Program-made: the position numbers and the translations under genes | Shown here: positions 1 through 9,555 of the stretch, one piece after another | Position numbering within the stretch: position 1 is the first letter of the stretch | Layout: every line of letters begins with the position of its first letter | Origin: Pseudomonas asiatica | GTDB lineage: Bacteria > Pseudomonadota > Gammaproteobacteria > Pseudomonadales > Pseudomonadaceae | DNA: 64,000 bases | Assembly (NCBI RefSeq): GCF_009932335.1 | Contig: NZ_BLJF01000001.1 | Coordinates: 3,846,501-3,910,500 of the forward strand | Direction: 5' to 3' | The notes under the pieces: model-generated | Seen by the model: the letters and a program-made list of their open reading frames with translations, nothing else | Told to the model about the DNA's origin: nothing | Databases searched by the model: none

Positions 1-348
1 ACGGCGCAGGGTGATCGGCTGATGTTTCAGCGGGCACTGTCGAACCTGTTGAGCAATGCCATTCGGCACTGTCCGGATGGCAAACCTGTGGAACTGTGCA
101 TCGAGCGCGTGGGCAGCGAAGTCAGGCTTTCGGTGGAAAACCAGGGGCCTGGTATTGCTGAAAAGCACCAGTCGCGCTTGTTCGAGCGGTTTTACCGGGT
201 GGGCTCGGGGCGCTCGCGGCTGGAGGGAGGGACCGGGTTGGGGCTGGCGATCGTGAAATCGATCATGCAGTTGCATGGTGGGCGGGTCGAGGTCAGCAGC
301 AGGCCCTTGGGGCCGACCCGGTTTACCCTGGTATTTCCTGCCGAGTAA
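1..348 (+). CDS. sensor histidine kinase, C-terminal part (5' end outside window)
   Basis: The frame is open from base 1 and ends at the TAA at 346-348, so the N-terminal sensor, membrane and dimerisation parts lie outside. What remains is the ATP-binding HATPase_c domain: N box (NLLSNAIRH), G1 box (ENQGPGI), F box (LFERFYR) and G2 box (GTGLGLAIV). This domain transfers ATP phosphate to the kinase's own histidine at the inner membrane. The style is that of heavy-metal sensor kinases (CusS/CopS/IrlS), and a kinase lies beside pdxJ in P. putida as I recall it. The signal and the partner regulator cannot be seen from here. An internal ATG at 22 is not the start. Confidence 0.9.
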   Translation, partial: TAQGDRLMFQRALSNLLSNAIRHCPDGKPVELCIERVGSEVRLSVENQGPGIAEKHQSRLFERFYRVGSGRSRLEGGTGLGLAIVKSIMQLHGGRVEVSSRPLGPTRFTLVFPAE

Positions 349-356
349 TACATCGC

Positions 357-403
357 TTGTGCCGGCCTCTTCGCGGGTTTACCCGCGAAGAGGCCGGTAC
401 AGG
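357..403. repeat. REP palindrome pair (REP a)
   Basis: Perfect inverted repeat with 17-bp arms (362-378 and 381-397) and a 2-nt centre, built on the CCGGCCTCTTCGCGGG core of the P. putida REP. It sits between the convergent kinase and pdxJ genes, where its hairpin could also end transcription from both sides. Confidence 0.85.
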
Positions 404-413
404 CGACCAGAGA

Positions 414-1154
414 TTAGCGCGAAGCCGCCACGATCAGCGCCTTCATCTCGGCCACAGCGGCCTTGAAGCCGACGAACAGCGCATGCGCCACCAGCGCATG
501 ACCGATGTTCAGCTCATTGATGCCCTTGATCGCCGCCACCGCCTCCACGTTGTGGTAGTGCAGCCCGTGGCCAGCATTGACGATCAACCCCTGCCCCACG
601 CCAAACGCCACGCCATCGACGATACGCTTGAGCTCCTCGGCCACTTCGGTCGGGGTTTCGGCATCGGCGTAACGCCCGGTGTGCAGTTCGATGGCAGGCG
701 CACCAACGCGACGCGACGCCTCGATCTGCCGCTCGTCGGCATCGATGAACAGCGACACTTCGGCACCGGTACGCGACAGCCGCTCAACCGCAGCCTTGAT
801 CCGTGCCTCCTGGCCCGCCACGTCAAGGCCGCCTTCGGTGGTCAGTTCCTGACGGGTTTCGGGTACCAGGCAGATGTGCGCCGGTCGGATCTTCTCGGCA
901 AAGGCCATCATCTCTTCGGTGACGCCCATCTCGAAGTTCATGCGCGTCTGCAGCACGTCCTTCAGCAGCACCACATCACGCTCCTGGATGTGCCGACGGT
1001 CTTCACGCAGATGCACGGTGATGCCATCGGCGCCCGCTTCCTCGGCATCCAGGGCAGCCTTGACCGGATCGGGGTAACGCGTGCCCCGGGCCTGGCGCAG
1101 GGTCGCCACGTGGTCGATGTTTACGCCGAGAAGCATGCGGTTGCTGTGAGTCAC
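414..1154 (-). CDS. pdxJ: pyridoxine 5'-phosphate synthase PdxJ
   Basis: Cytoplasmic TIM-barrel enzyme that condenses 1-deoxy-xylulose 5-phosphate with 3-amino-2-oxopropyl phosphate to make pyridoxine 5'-phosphate, the last ring-forming step of the DXP-dependent vitamin B6 pathway. The 246-residue product has the usual family length and features: [16 protein letters not shown] near the N-terminus, [16 protein letters not shown], and a C-terminal [11 protein letters not shown] phosphate-binding segment. It is the distal gene of the lepA-lepB-rnc-era-recO-pdxJ block. It follows recO by about 43 bases, so cotranscription is likely, as in other Pseudomonas. Confidence 0.98.
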   Translation of the reverse strand: MTHSNRMLLGVNIDHVATLRQARGTRYPDPVKAALDAEEAGADGITVHLREDRRHIQERDVVLLKDVLQTRMNFEMGVTEEMMAFAEKIRPAHICLVPETRQELTTEGGLDVAGQEARIKAAVERLSRTGAEVSLFIDADERQIEASRRVGAPAIELHTGRYADAETPTEVAEELKRIVDGVAFGVGQGLIVNAGHGLHYHNVEAVAAIKGINELNIGHALVAHALFVGFKAAVAEMKALIVAASR

Positions 1155-1197
1155 GAAAGGCTCTCCTGAAGATTGAGCCCCACAGCATACGTCGTGA

Positions 1198-1881
1198 TCA
1201 GCGCTTGCGAAACAGTTCCCGGCTGACCAGCGGTTTTGCCCCCAGATGAACCGCCAGTGCCTGGCGCATCAGGCGCTTGGCAGCGAGCAAGGCACCTGGC
1301 GCATCCCAGTCGGCTTCGGCCAGGGCCAGCAGTTCGGTGCCGCGGAACAGCCCGGGTTGCACCAGCTCGACCCGCTCCAGGCCGGCATCCACACGCAAGC
1401 GGTACAGGCCATCGACCGCGATCGCCTGGTCATTGACGTCGTGGTGCAACGAAAACGCGTAACCGAGCTCGTCCAGCAGCCGCCATTCGAAGGAGCGCAG
1501 CAGCGGCTCCAGCGGGCGACCGGCGGCCAAGGCCTGCAAGGTCAGGGTGTAGTGCTCGAACAGCGCCGGGAAAGGCGCTTCGGCGGGCAGCAGGCGCATG
1601 AGCAGTTCGTTGAGGTACAACCCGCTGAACAGGGCATCGCCATGCAGCCAGGCGGCGATGCCAGCGCTGTCCATGCGACCGACATTCTTCAGCTCGCCAC
1701 GCCCGCGCAGCTCCAGTTCCAGCGGCACGAACGGCCGCACCAGGCTGCCACCCTTGCCACGCGCACGGCGCAGCACGGCACGCATGCGGCCCTGCGGGGT
1801 GAAGAAGTCCACCAGCGCGCTGGTTTCCTTGTAGGCGCGGCTGTGCAGCACGTAGGCTGGCTGGCCGACAGGTTGTTCCAT
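1198..1881 (-). CDS. recO: DNA repair protein RecO
   Basis: RecO helps RecR load RecA onto SSB-coated single-stranded DNA (RecFOR pathway) and anneals complementary strands. The protein is 227 residues. The N-terminal OB-fold (about 1-80) opens with [27 protein letters not shown], and a helical C-terminal domain follows ([20 protein letters not shown]). The zinc-binding cysteines of some RecO proteins are absent, which is common in gamma-proteobacteria. era lies 170 bp upstream; that gap holds a REP pair, so recO may be partly uncoupled from the upstream genes. Confidence 0.97.
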   Translation of the reverse strand: MEQPVGQPAYVLHSRAYKETSALVDFFTPQGRMRAVLRRARGKGGSLVRPFVPLELELRGRGELKNVGRMDSAGIAAWLHGDALFSGLYLNELLMRLLPAEAPFPALFEHYTLTLQALAAGRPLEPLLRSFEWRLLDELGYAFSLHHDVNDQAIAVDGLYRLRVDAGLERVELVQPGLFRGTELLALAEADWDAPGALLAAKRLMRQALAVHLGAKPLVSRELFRKR

Positions 1882-1921
1882 GGAAGATCACTGGCTCCCT
1901 GTGGCTCGGTAAACTGCATAT

Positions 1922-2040
1922 TGGGGCTGCTCTGCAGCCCATCGCCGGCAAGCCAGCTCCCACAGGTACGGCGCATGGCTTGAAGTCGATGCGATCGGGG
2001 TGGGAGCCGGCTTGCCGGCGATGGGCCACACCGCGGCCCC
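1922..2040. repeat. REP palindrome pair (REP b) between era and recO
   Basis: Two inverted copies of the ATCGCCGGCAAGCC(A/G)GCTCCCACAGG-type REP unit, one at about 1938-1967 and its complement at about 2001-2029. Flanking GGGGCTG/CGGCCCC pairs extend the stem. It is inserted inside an otherwise tight operon. Confidence 0.8.
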
Positions 2041-2051
2041 AATAGTATTGC

Positions 2052-2954
2052 TTAGAGGTCGCCGTAGCCCAGCGAGCGGAGGGCGCGCTCGTCATCGGAC
2101 CAGCCGCCTTTCACCTTGACCCACAGGTTGAGCATGACCTTGGAGTCGAACAGCACCTCCATGTCCTTGCGCGCCTCGGAGCCGATGCGTTTGATGCGCT
2201 CACCCTTGTCGCCAATGATGATCTTCTTCTGGCCATCGCGCTCGACCAGGATCAGCGCGTGGATGTGCAGCACGTGGCCCTGCTGCTTGAATTCTTCAAT
2301 TTCCACGGTGATCTGGTACGGCAATTCCGCACCCAGCTGGCGCATGATCTTTTCGCGCACCAGTTCGGCGGCCAGGAAGCGGCTGCTGCGATCGGTGATC
2401 TGATCTTCGGGGAAGAAGTGCTCGTTCTCGGGCAGGTGCTTGGCGATCTGTGCTTCCAGCGCCTGCAGGTTGTGCCCCTGCTGCGCGGAAATAGGCATCA
2501 CTTCGGCGTTCGGCAACTGCTCCTGGAGCCATTGCAGGTGCGGGATCAGTTCGGCCTTCTCTTCCATGCGGTCGGTCTTGTTGACCGCGATGATCAGTGG
2601 GCCCGTCACGTACTGCACGCGCTCCAGCACCAGTTGGTCCTCGTCGGTCCATTTGGTGCGGTCGACCACGAAGATCACCACGTCGACGTCCTTCAGGGCC
2701 GCCGAGGCATTGCGGTTCATGTAGCGGTTCAAGGCCTTGTCATTGGCCTTGTGCATACCGGGGGTATCGACGTAGATCGCCTGCACGTCACCCTCGGTCT
2801 TGATGCCGAGCATGTTGTGACGGGTGGTCTGCGGCTTGCGCGAGGTGATCGCCAGCTTCTGGCCGAGGATGTGGTTGAGCAGGGTCGACTTGCCCACGTT
2901 CGGGCGGCCGACAATGGCCACGTAGCCGCAGCGGGTCGGGTTGCTATCAGTCAT
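2052..2954 (-). CDS. era: GTPase Era
   Basis: Essential Ras-like GTPase that binds the 3' end of 16S rRNA and acts in 30S maturation. The protein is 300 residues from the ATG at 2954. G domain: G1 GRPNVGKS, G3 DTPGMH, G4 NKTD. C-terminal KH RNA-binding domain: [22 protein letters not shown], about residue 245 on. The 2954 start is preferred over the ATG at 2960 because GGAG then lies seven bases upstream, whereas it would abut the earlier ATG. The start overlaps the end of rnc by eight bases, indicating translational coupling. Confidence 0.98.
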   Translation of the reverse strand: MTDSNPTRCGYVAIVGRPNVGKSTLLNHILGQKLAITSRKPQTTRHNMLGIKTEGDVQAIYVDTPGMHKANDKALNRYMNRNASAALKDVDVVIFVVDRTKWTDEDQLVLERVQYVTGPLIIAVNKTDRMEEKAELIPHLQWLQEQLPNAEVMPISAQQGHNLQALEAQIAKHLPENEHFFPEDQITDRSSRFLAAELVREKIMRQLGAELPYQITVEIEEFKQQGHVLHIHALILVERDGQKKIIIGDKGERIKRIGSEARKDMEVLFDSKVMLNLWVKVKGGWSDDERALRSLGYGDL

Positions 2955-3636
2955 TGCCATTCTCCACGCCCAGGGCGATCAGTGCAGACGCGGCGGCGAC
3001 TTGCTCGGCGATACGCCGGCTAACGCCCTGGCCACGGCTCTTGTTGTTCAGCAGCACCACTTCGCATTCGACGAAGAAGGTCCGGCAGTGCGGTTCGCCC
3101 TGGATATCCACCACTTCGTAACGCGGCAGCTCACAGCTGCGCGACTGCAGGAACTCCTGCAGGCGGGTTTTCGGGTCCTTGTTGGTATCAACCAGGGTCA
3201 GGCCTTCGAATTCATCGGCCAGCCAGGCCAGCACGCGCTCCCGGGCCGTTTCCATGTCGGCGTCCAGGTAGATGGCGCCAATCAGCGCCTCCAGGGCGTC
3301 GGCCAGGATCGACTCGCGGCGGAAGCCACCGCTCTTGAGCTCCCCCGAGCCCAGGCGCAGGTGATCGCCCAGGTCGAAACCACGGGCCAGGCGGGCCAGG
3401 GTCTCACCCTTGACCAGGCGCGCGCGCAAGCGCGACAGCTGGCCTTCGCGGGCCTGCGGGAAGCGCTCGAACAGCGCTTCGCCGGCGACGAAGTTGAGAA
3501 TGGCGTCACCGAGAAACTCCAGGCGCTCATTGTTGCGCCCGGCGTAGCTGCGATGGGTCAGTGCCAGGAGCATCTGGTCCTGGTTCTTGAAGGTATAACC
3601 GAGCTTTCGCTCCAGACGGGCAAGGGGAGCACTCAT
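2947..3636 (-). CDS. rnc: ribonuclease III
   Basis: Double-strand-specific endoribonuclease that processes rRNA precursors and structured mRNAs. The protein is 229 residues. The N-terminal catalytic domain carries the signature [14 protein letters not shown] with the metal-binding acidic residues, and further acidic residues in [13 protein letters not shown]. The C-terminal dsRBD (about 155-225) starts [11 protein letters not shown]. The upstream gene is lepB, 161 bp away. The small DUF4845 gene that lies between lepB and rnc in P. aeruginosa is not present here. Confidence 0.98.
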   Translation of the reverse strand: MSAPLARLERKLGYTFKNQDQMLLALTHRSYAGRNNERLEFLGDAILNFVAGEALFERFPQAREGQLSRLRARLVKGETLARLARGFDLGDHLRLGSGELKSGGFRRESILADALEALIGAIYLDADMETARERVLAWLADEFEGLTLVDTNKDPKTRLQEFLQSRSCELPRYEVVDIQGEPHCRTFFVECEVVLLNNKSRGQGVSRRIAEQVAAASALIALGVENGND

Positions 3637-3797
3637 GCAGCCACCCGTTCGTTGTTCAACGCGTTGTTCAAATCAACATCCTGAAAGACTGTTTGGCTGT
3701 GGCCCGCCGCGATGTGCGACGAATCTCCCGATCCCTGAGAACACAGCCTATGTCAGAAATGCATTCGGCGCTGCCTGCAGGCCAGCGCCGATGGGTA

Positions 3798-4652
3798 TCA
3801 ATGGATCAGACCGACCCGCGACAGGTTGGGCAGGTGGCTGAGCTTGGGCTCTGGCCAGCTCATCCACACCGCGAAGGCCTTGCCGACGATGTTCCGGTCG
3901 GGAACCATGCCGTGCAGTTCCTTCGGGATGTTCGGGTCATCCCAGTAACGGCTGTCGTTGGAGTTGTCGCGGTTGTCGCCCATCATGAAGTAATGGCCTG
4001 CTGGCACGGTCCATTGCTGGTCCGGCGGCATGCGATAACGGCTCATTTCCTTGCGAATCAGGTGTTCGGCCTCGCCGAGCTTTTCCTTGTACAGCTCGGC
4101 GCTGCCCAAAGTGCCCGGCTCGGTGCCCACCAGTTGCTCGGCAATCGGCTGGCCGTTGACGAACAACCGCTTGTCGCTGGTGTAGCGCACCTGGTCGCCC
4201 GGCAGGCCGACCACACGCTTGATGTAGTTGACGTTCGGGTCGCTAGGGTAGCGGAACACCATCACATCACCGCGTTGCGGGTCACCCACCTCGATGACCT
4301 TCTTGTCGATCACCGGCAGGCGAATGCCGTACGAGAACTTGTTCACCAGGATGAAGTCGCCCACTTCCAGGGTCGGTTTCATCGACCCCGAAGGGATCTG
4401 GAACGGCTCGACCAGGAACGAACGCAGCACCAGCACGATGAACAGCACCGGGAAGAACGACTTGCCGTACTCGACCAGCAACGGCTCTTTGCCCAGGCGC
4501 TCGACCACCGCCATCTCGGGCTGGCTGACGCTGCCCTGGTAGTTGGCGATTGCCGCACGCCGGCGCGGGGCCAGGAACAGCAGGTCGATCAAGCCCAGCA
4601 GGCCGCAGACGAAGACGGCGATGACTAGCAACAGCGGGAAATTTAGCGACAT
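3798..4652 (-). CDS. lepB: signal peptidase I
   Basis: Inner-membrane protease that cleaves Sec and Tat signal peptides on the periplasmic side. The protein is 284 residues. Two N-terminal membrane segments (about 4-27 and 66-80) precede the catalytic domain. The Ser-Lys dyad is visible as S90 in IPSGSMKPTL and K145 in NYIKRVVGLPGD. Downstream family boxes include GDNRDNSNDSRYW. It lies five bases after lepA on the same strand, so the two are almost certainly cotranscribed. Confidence 0.98.
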   Translation of the reverse strand: MSLNFPLLLVIAVFVCGLLGLIDLLFLAPRRRAAIANYQGSVSQPEMAVVERLGKEPLLVEYGKSFFPVLFIVLVLRSFLVEPFQIPSGSMKPTLEVGDFILVNKFSYGIRLPVIDKKVIEVGDPQRGDVMVFRYPSDPNVNYIKRVVGLPGDQVRYTSDKRLFVNGQPIAEQLVGTEPGTLGSAELYKEKLGEAEHLIRKEMSRYRMPPDQQWTVPAGHYFMMGDNRDNSNDSRYWDDPNIPKELHGMVPDRNIVGKAFAVWMSWPEPKLSHLPNLSRVGLIH

Positions 4653-4657
4653 AGGAC

Positions 4658-6457
4658 CTAGCTATCCAACCTGAGCACGGCGAGGAAGGCTTCCTGTGGA
4701 ATTTCCACGTTACCCACCTGTTTCATGCGTTTCTTACCGGCCTTCTGCTTCTCCAGCAGCTTCTTCTTACGGCTGACGTCGCCACCGTAGCACTTGGCCA
4801 GTACGTTCTTTCTGAGCGCCTTGACGGTTGTCCGCGCAATGATCTGGCCGCCGATAGCTGCCTGGATCGCCACGTCGAACATCTGCCGAGGGATCAGTTC
4901 CTTCATCTTTTCGGTCAACGCACGGCCCTTGTAGGCCGCGTTGTCGCGGTGCACGATCAATGCCAGGGCATCGACCTTGTCGCCGTTGATCAGTACGTCC
5001 AGCTTGACCAGATTGGCCGACTGGTAGCGATCGAAATGATAGTCCAGCGAAGCATAGCCGCGGCTGGTGGACTTGAGGCGGTCGAAGAAGTCCAGCACCA
5101 CTTCGTTCATCGGCAGGTCGTAGCGCACCTGCACCTGGCTACCGAGGAACTGCATGTCGCGCTGCACGCCACGCTTCTCGATGCACAGGGTGATGACGTT
5201 GCCCAGGTGCTCCTGCGGCACCAGGATGGTGGCGGTGACGATCGGCTCGCGGAAATCGGCGACAGCCGAGACGTCTGGCAGCTTCGACGGGTTGTCGACG
5301 GTGATGGTCTCGCCGGTTTTCAGTTCCAGCTCATAGATCACGCTTGGCGCGGTGGTGATCAGGTCCAGGTCGTATTCGCGCTCCAGGCGCTCCTGGATGA
5401 TCTCCATGTGCAGCATGCCGAGGAAGCCGCAACGGAAGCCGAAGCCCAGGGCGTCGGAGCTTTCCGGCATGTATTGCAGCGACGAGTCGTTCAGGGTCAG
5501 CTTCTGCAGCGCATCGCGGAAGTCCTCGAAGTCGTCGGAGCTGACCGGGAACAGGCCGGCGTAGACCTGCGGCTGAATCTTCTTGAAGCCTGGCAGCACT
5601 TCGACCTCAGGGGTCGCGGACAGGGTCAGGGTGTCACCGACCGGGGCACCGTGAATGTCCTTGATGCTGGCGATGATGAAGCCCACTTCGCCGGCCTTCA
5701 GGTCGGCGGTCTGGGTGTGCTTCGGGGTAAACACGCCCACGCTGTCGACCAGGTGCACCTTGCCGGTGGACTTGACCAGGATCTTGTCGCCTTTCTTGAC
5801 GCGACCGTGTCGCACGCGCACCAGCGAGACCACACCCAGGTAGTTGTCGAACCAGGAGTCGATGATCAGCGCCTGCAGCGGCGCCTCGATATCGCCTTCC
5901 GGCGCGGGAATGGTCTGCACCAGGCGCTCGAGCACCTCGTCCACGCCCATGCCACTCTTGGCACTGCAGGCCACGGCGTCGGTGGCGTCGATGCCGATGA
6001 TCTTCTCGATCTCGTCCTTGACGCGATCCGGATCGGCCTGGGGCAGGTCCATCTTGTTCAGTACCGGCATGACCTCAAGGCCCTGCTCGATGGCGGTATA
6101 GCAGTTGGCCACAGACTGGGCCTCGACGCCCTGGCCGGCATCCACCACCAGCAGCGCGCCCTCACAGGCCGCCAGCGAACGCGAGACTTCGTAGGTGAAG
6201 TCGACGTGGCCAGGAGTATCGATGAAGTTCAGCTGGTAGACCTTGCCGTCCTGCGCCTTGTAGTTGAGCGTGACGCTGTGGGCCTTGATGGTGATACCGC
6301 GCTCACGCTCCAGGTCCATGGAATCGAGCACCTGGGCTTCCATCTCGCGTGCCGACAGGCCACCGCACATCTGGATGAAACGGTCGGCCAGCGTCGACTT
6401 GCCATGGTCGATGTGGGCGATGATGGAGAAATTGCGGATATGACTCAAATCACTCAC
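4658..6457 (-). CDS. lepA: elongation factor 4 LepA
   Basis: Translational GTPase proposed to back-translocate stalled ribosomes and to help 30S assembly. The protein has the standard family length of 599 residues. G domain: [14 protein letters not shown] (about 14-27), [14 protein letters not shown]. Domains II, III and V follow, then the LepA-specific C-terminal domain with [22 protein letters not shown] near the end. It is the first gene of the lepA-lepB-rnc-era-recO-pdxJ block. The ATG is preceded by about 200 bp shared with a divergent gene, where the block's promoter should lie. Confidence 0.98.
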   Translation of the reverse strand: MSDLSHIRNFSIIAHIDHGKSTLADRFIQMCGGLSAREMEAQVLDSMDLERERGITIKAHSVTLNYKAQDGKVYQLNFIDTPGHVDFTYEVSRSLAACEGALLVVDAGQGVEAQSVANCYTAIEQGLEVMPVLNKMDLPQADPDRVKDEIEKIIGIDATDAVACSAKSGMGVDEVLERLVQTIPAPEGDIEAPLQALIIDSWFDNYLGVVSLVRVRHGRVKKGDKILVKSTGKVHLVDSVGVFTPKHTQTADLKAGEVGFIIASIKDIHGAPVGDTLTLSATPEVEVLPGFKKIQPQVYAGLFPVSSDDFEDFRDALQKLTLNDSSLQYMPESSDALGFGFRCGFLGMLHMEIIQERLEREYDLDLITTAPSVIYELELKTGETITVDNPSKLPDVSAVADFREPIVTATILVPQEHLGNVITLCIEKRGVQRDMQFLGSQVQVRYDLPMNEVVLDFFDRLKSTSRGYASLDYHFDRYQSANLVKLDVLINGDKVDALALIVHRDNAAYKGRALTEKMKELIPRQMFDVAIQAAIGGQIIARTTVKALRKNVLAKCYGGDVSRKKKLLEKQKAGKKRMKQVGNVEIPQEAFLAVLRLDS

Positions 6458-6659
6458 GGGTCAACACTCGAAAAGGCTGCGAGCCGGACGCCCGCCGAAA
6501 AATAGCCGGGAATTGTACCTTAAGCCGCAGCAGGCCGCCACGCCATCCGGCCGTTGGTGAACACGGTTGCCTGACAGAGGTGCTACCTGACATTTCTGCC
6601 AGTACTCACCGCATCGGGAGTCGACCATCCTTGCAAACCTCTCGACCAAGGTGACCAGC

Positions 6660-7853
6660 ATGCCCGAACAACACATGACACCGGGGGATTACGACCCTGC
6701 ATTTGGAATGAATGGCAGGGCCGAGCTCCCTTCGTTCCATGGCGCTTCAATAGGCCGAAACCTGACTGGCATGGCGCTACAAGGGAGCAGCCTGCTTGTC
6801 AGCGCGCTTGCCTTTGACTCCTCCGGGGGGCGTCATTTTGCCCTGACCCGCTTTACCGCAAACGGTTCAGTTGACAACGACTTTGCACAGGGCGGCGTGA
6901 TCGTTGGCCGTTACGTGATTGACGAACATGCATCGACTGAAGCGCTAACGGTACTGGCTGACCAACGCTTCACAGTGCTGGGATGGAGTGCCCCTACCTC
7001 GAACCTACTGGCAAAGCCCAGGCTCACCTGTTACGACCGCGATGGCCGAGGAGGTGAACACCAGCTCCTGAGCGTGCCGCCGGATATGGGCATGGTGATT
7101 GGTAGCGGTCGCCTTACAAGCGACGGGCCATACCTCATGGTTTCCTTGAACCTCCAAAAGGCTCAAGGCGCGCGTTCCACGATGGCCAGGGTGTACCTGC
7201 GGGAACACACCGGCCAGCCAGCAGCAGGGCTTCAGGAATTCATCGATATTCTACCGGACGCAGGCCAAATTGCTGTCGCCGGAATCGTTCAGTTGCCTGA
7301 CGGGTTCGTGGTCAGCGGAACCCGCTCGCAGCAGGGGCAGCCCGCAGAAAGCTTTCTCGCTCGCTACCGTCACGACGGCGAGCTGGATTCAGCCTTCGGT
7401 GAAGGCGGCACAGTGTATTTCCGGGCTGAGGGTTTCGCTACCGAACTCAACGCGCTGCTAGCCAGGCCGGAAGGACAGCTGCTGGTCGCCGGTAAAGCGA
7501 CAACCGGAGACAATTCATCACAAGCATTGCTCTGGCAGTTCGATGCCAGTGGCGCGAAGGACCCGACATTTAACGGCGGTGCACCGATACTGGACGACTC
7601 AGGTCTGACAGATTGGTGTGCAGTGGCCATCGATGAGCAACATCGGCTGTTTGCGTTCGGCCTGGGCAGGAGCCTGGAAAACCGTCGCTTTCTTGCGGAT
7701 GGCTCCATTGATACATCCTTCCGACCGATCAATGATCTCGTCGGCATACCCGATGCCATGACTTGCCTGGATAACGGGCAGCGCACTGTGATCGGTTTCA
7801 ACTCAACCGCAGTTGCTGGATACCTCGGCACGTTGATGTCCATTTTCAACTGA
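6660..7853 (+). CDS. delta-60 repeat beta-propeller protein
   Basis: 397 residues, function unknown. The sequence holds repeats of the delta-60 type (about 60-residue spacing), recognisable by cores such as LTRFTANGSVDNDFAQGGV, LARYRHDGELDSAFGEGGT, LWQFDASGAKDPTFNGG and RFLADGSIDTSF. These repeats probably fold as a beta-propeller. There is no signal peptide or membrane helix, so export by Sec is unlikely. The ATG at 6660 is chosen over GTG 6651 because AAGGTG lies seven bases before it. The gene is oriented opposite to its neighbours, between lepA and mucD, and appears monocistronic. It looks like an insertion in a conserved core region. Confidence 0.8.
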   Translation: MPEQHMTPGDYDPAFGMNGRAELPSFHGASIGRNLTGMALQGSSLLVSALAFDSSGGRHFALTRFTANGSVDNDFAQGGVIVGRYVIDEHASTEALTVLADQRFTVLGWSAPTSNLLAKPRLTCYDRDGRGGEHQLLSVPPDMGMVIGSGRLTSDGPYLMVSLNLQKAQGARSTMARVYLREHTGQPAAGLQEFIDILPDAGQIAVAGIVQLPDGFVVSGTRSQQGQPAESFLARYRHDGELDSAFGEGGTVYFRAEGFATELNALLARPEGQLLVAGKATTGDNSSQALLWQFDASGAKDPTFNGGAPILDDSGLTDWCAVAIDEQHRLFAFGLGRSLENRRFLADGSIDTSFRPINDLVGIPDAMTCLDNGQRTVIGFNSTAVAGYLGTLMSIFN

Positions 7854-7870
7854 GCCCCCCCTGAATGACA

Positions 7871-7896
7871 AAGCCCGGCGCTCACGCACCGGGCTT
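7871..7896 (-). terminator. hairpin terminator between convergent genes
   Basis: AAGCCCGG (7871-7878) pairs with CCGGGCTT (7889-7896) around a 10-nt loop. On the minus strand the stem is followed by TTTGT, fitting the end of mucD transcription. It may also serve the convergent plus-strand gene. Confidence 0.65.
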
Positions 7897-7932
7897 GTCA
7901 AGCCGGACAATGCCTGCGAAGGCAACTACACC

Positions 7933-9366
7933 TTATTCAGCCAGCTTGAAAGTAATGAAGCTGGCACGGCCCTGACGCAGTACGCGCATCGACACCGAAC
8001 GGTTCTTCGGCAGTTCCTTGGCGATTTCGGTGAATTCCTTGGCCGAACCGATAGCTTGGTTGTTCAGGTGACTGATCACATCACCCGGACGCAGGCCGAT
8101 CATCGCGGCCGGGCCATCCTGAACTTCCTTGATGACCACACCACCCTTGAGTTCGAGGGCTTTCTTCTGTTCGGCGGTCAGGTCGGCAACCGAGACGCCC
8201 AGGCGGTTGCTGCTACGCTCGGCGCTGCCTTCGGCGCCGGTACCGATGTCGGCATCTTCGTCGGGCAGTGCGCCAACGCTGATGTCGAGGTTCTGGCGCT
8301 TGCCGTTGCGGATGATCTCCAGCTTGGCCTTTTCGCCATCCTTGAGGCTGCCGACCAGATGCGGCAAGTCGGCCGACATGATGATCGGCTGGCCGTTCAT
8401 GCTCAGGATCACGTCACCCACCTGCAGGCCGCCCTTGGCTGCAGGGCCGTTTTCCAGCACCTGTGCCACCAGGGCACCGGCCGGCTTGTCCAGGCCGAAC
8501 GATTCAGCCAGGTCCTTGTTGACCTCCTGGATCACCACGCCCAGCCAGCCGCGGCTGACCTTGCCGTCTTTCTTCAGCTGATTGGAGACATCGATCGCCA
8601 CATCGATCGGGATGGCGAACGAAAGGCCCATGAAACCACCGGAACGGGTGAATATCTGCGAGTTGATACCCACTACTTCGCCATTCATGTTGAACAGCGG
8701 GCCGCCGGAGTTTCCGGGGTTGATGGCCACGTCCGTCTGGATGAACGGTACGTAGGTGTCATTGGGCAGGGTACGGCCCTTGGCACTGACGATACCTTTG
8801 GTCACCGAATGGTCAAAGCCGAACGGCGAACCGATGGCCAGCACCCACTCGCCCACCTTGAGCTTCTCGGAATCACCCAGCTTGACGGTCGGCAGGTTCT
8901 TGCCCTCGACCTTGAGCAGGGCCACGTCGGTGCGCGGGTCGGTGCCGACCAGTTTGGCCTGCAGCTCGCTGCGGTCCGACAGGCGGACGATGATCTCGTC
9001 GGCATCGGCTACCACGTGGTTGTTGGTCAGTACGTAGCCATCACTGGAAATGATGAAGCCCGAACCCAGCGACTGGGCCTCGCGCTGGCGGTCGCCACGC
9101 GGTGAGCGCGGTTGCTGCGGCATGTTGCGCTCGAAGAACTCGCGGAACATCGGCGGCAGGCCTTCCAGGTCGGGCATCTGCCCGGCGGCCATGCGGCGGT
9201 CCGGCAGTTTCTGCTTGGTACTGATGTTGACCACGGCTGGCGAGGCCTGCTCGACCAGGGTAGTGAAGTCCGGCAGGGCTTCCTCGGCCTGGGCGCTGAG
9301 CACCTGGCCGAGCATCAGCACGGCGGCGAACATCGATAGGTAGGATTTCAAGCGTGGTATTGACAT
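7933..9366 (-). CDS. mucD: periplasmic serine protease MucD (DegP/HtrA family)
   Basis: Periplasmic protease-chaperone that limits envelope stress and restrains AlgU activation. The protein is 477 residues. There is a signal peptide (about 1-27, ending SAQA-EE). The catalytic triad is H117 (TNNHVV), D147 (DPRTDVALL) and S220 (NPGNSGGPLF). Two C-terminal PDZ domains are visible, with GWLGVVIQEV opening the first and RLGVSVADL the second. It belongs to the algU-mucA-mucB-mucD cluster. Here it is separated from mucB by 189 bp rather than by mucC, so it may have its own promoter. Confidence 0.97.
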   Translation of the reverse strand: MSIPRLKSYLSMFAAVLMLGQVLSAQAEEALPDFTTLVEQASPAVVNISTKQKLPDRRMAAGQMPDLEGLPPMFREFFERNMPQQPRSPRGDRQREAQSLGSGFIISSDGYVLTNNHVVADADEIIVRLSDRSELQAKLVGTDPRTDVALLKVEGKNLPTVKLGDSEKLKVGEWVLAIGSPFGFDHSVTKGIVSAKGRTLPNDTYVPFIQTDVAINPGNSGGPLFNMNGEVVGINSQIFTRSGGFMGLSFAIPIDVAIDVSNQLKKDGKVSRGWLGVVIQEVNKDLAESFGLDKPAGALVAQVLENGPAAKGGLQVGDVILSMNGQPIIMSADLPHLVGSLKDGEKAKLEIIRNGKRQNLDISVGALPDEDADIGTGAEGSAERSSNRLGVSVADLTAEQKKALELKGGVVIKEVQDGPAAMIGLRPGDVISHLNNQAIGSAKEFTEIAKELPKNRSVSMRVLRQGRASFITFKLAE

Positions 9367-9555
9367 ACGGCTCCCGTCACAACGAGCGGTAGTTTAGAAA
9401 GGCCCCTGCACAAAACAGGAAAGGCCAGACTCCTAGAAGCCTGACCTATAGAAAATTTGCCGATGGATTGCAAATGACAATGCTTTAATTTCATTTCAGC
9501 GGCATGTCCGCACGCCTTGGCATGGCCTGCACGCCATGCCCGCAAATGCACGCCA

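Noticed and set aside
4949..6505. 518-residue open frame on the plus strand
   Set aside because: Antisense to lepA, which is a certain gene.
6461..6676. 71-residue minus-strand ORF upstream of lepA
   Set aside because: Overlaps the promoter region and the start of the delta-60 gene, lacks a ribosome site and resembles no protein.
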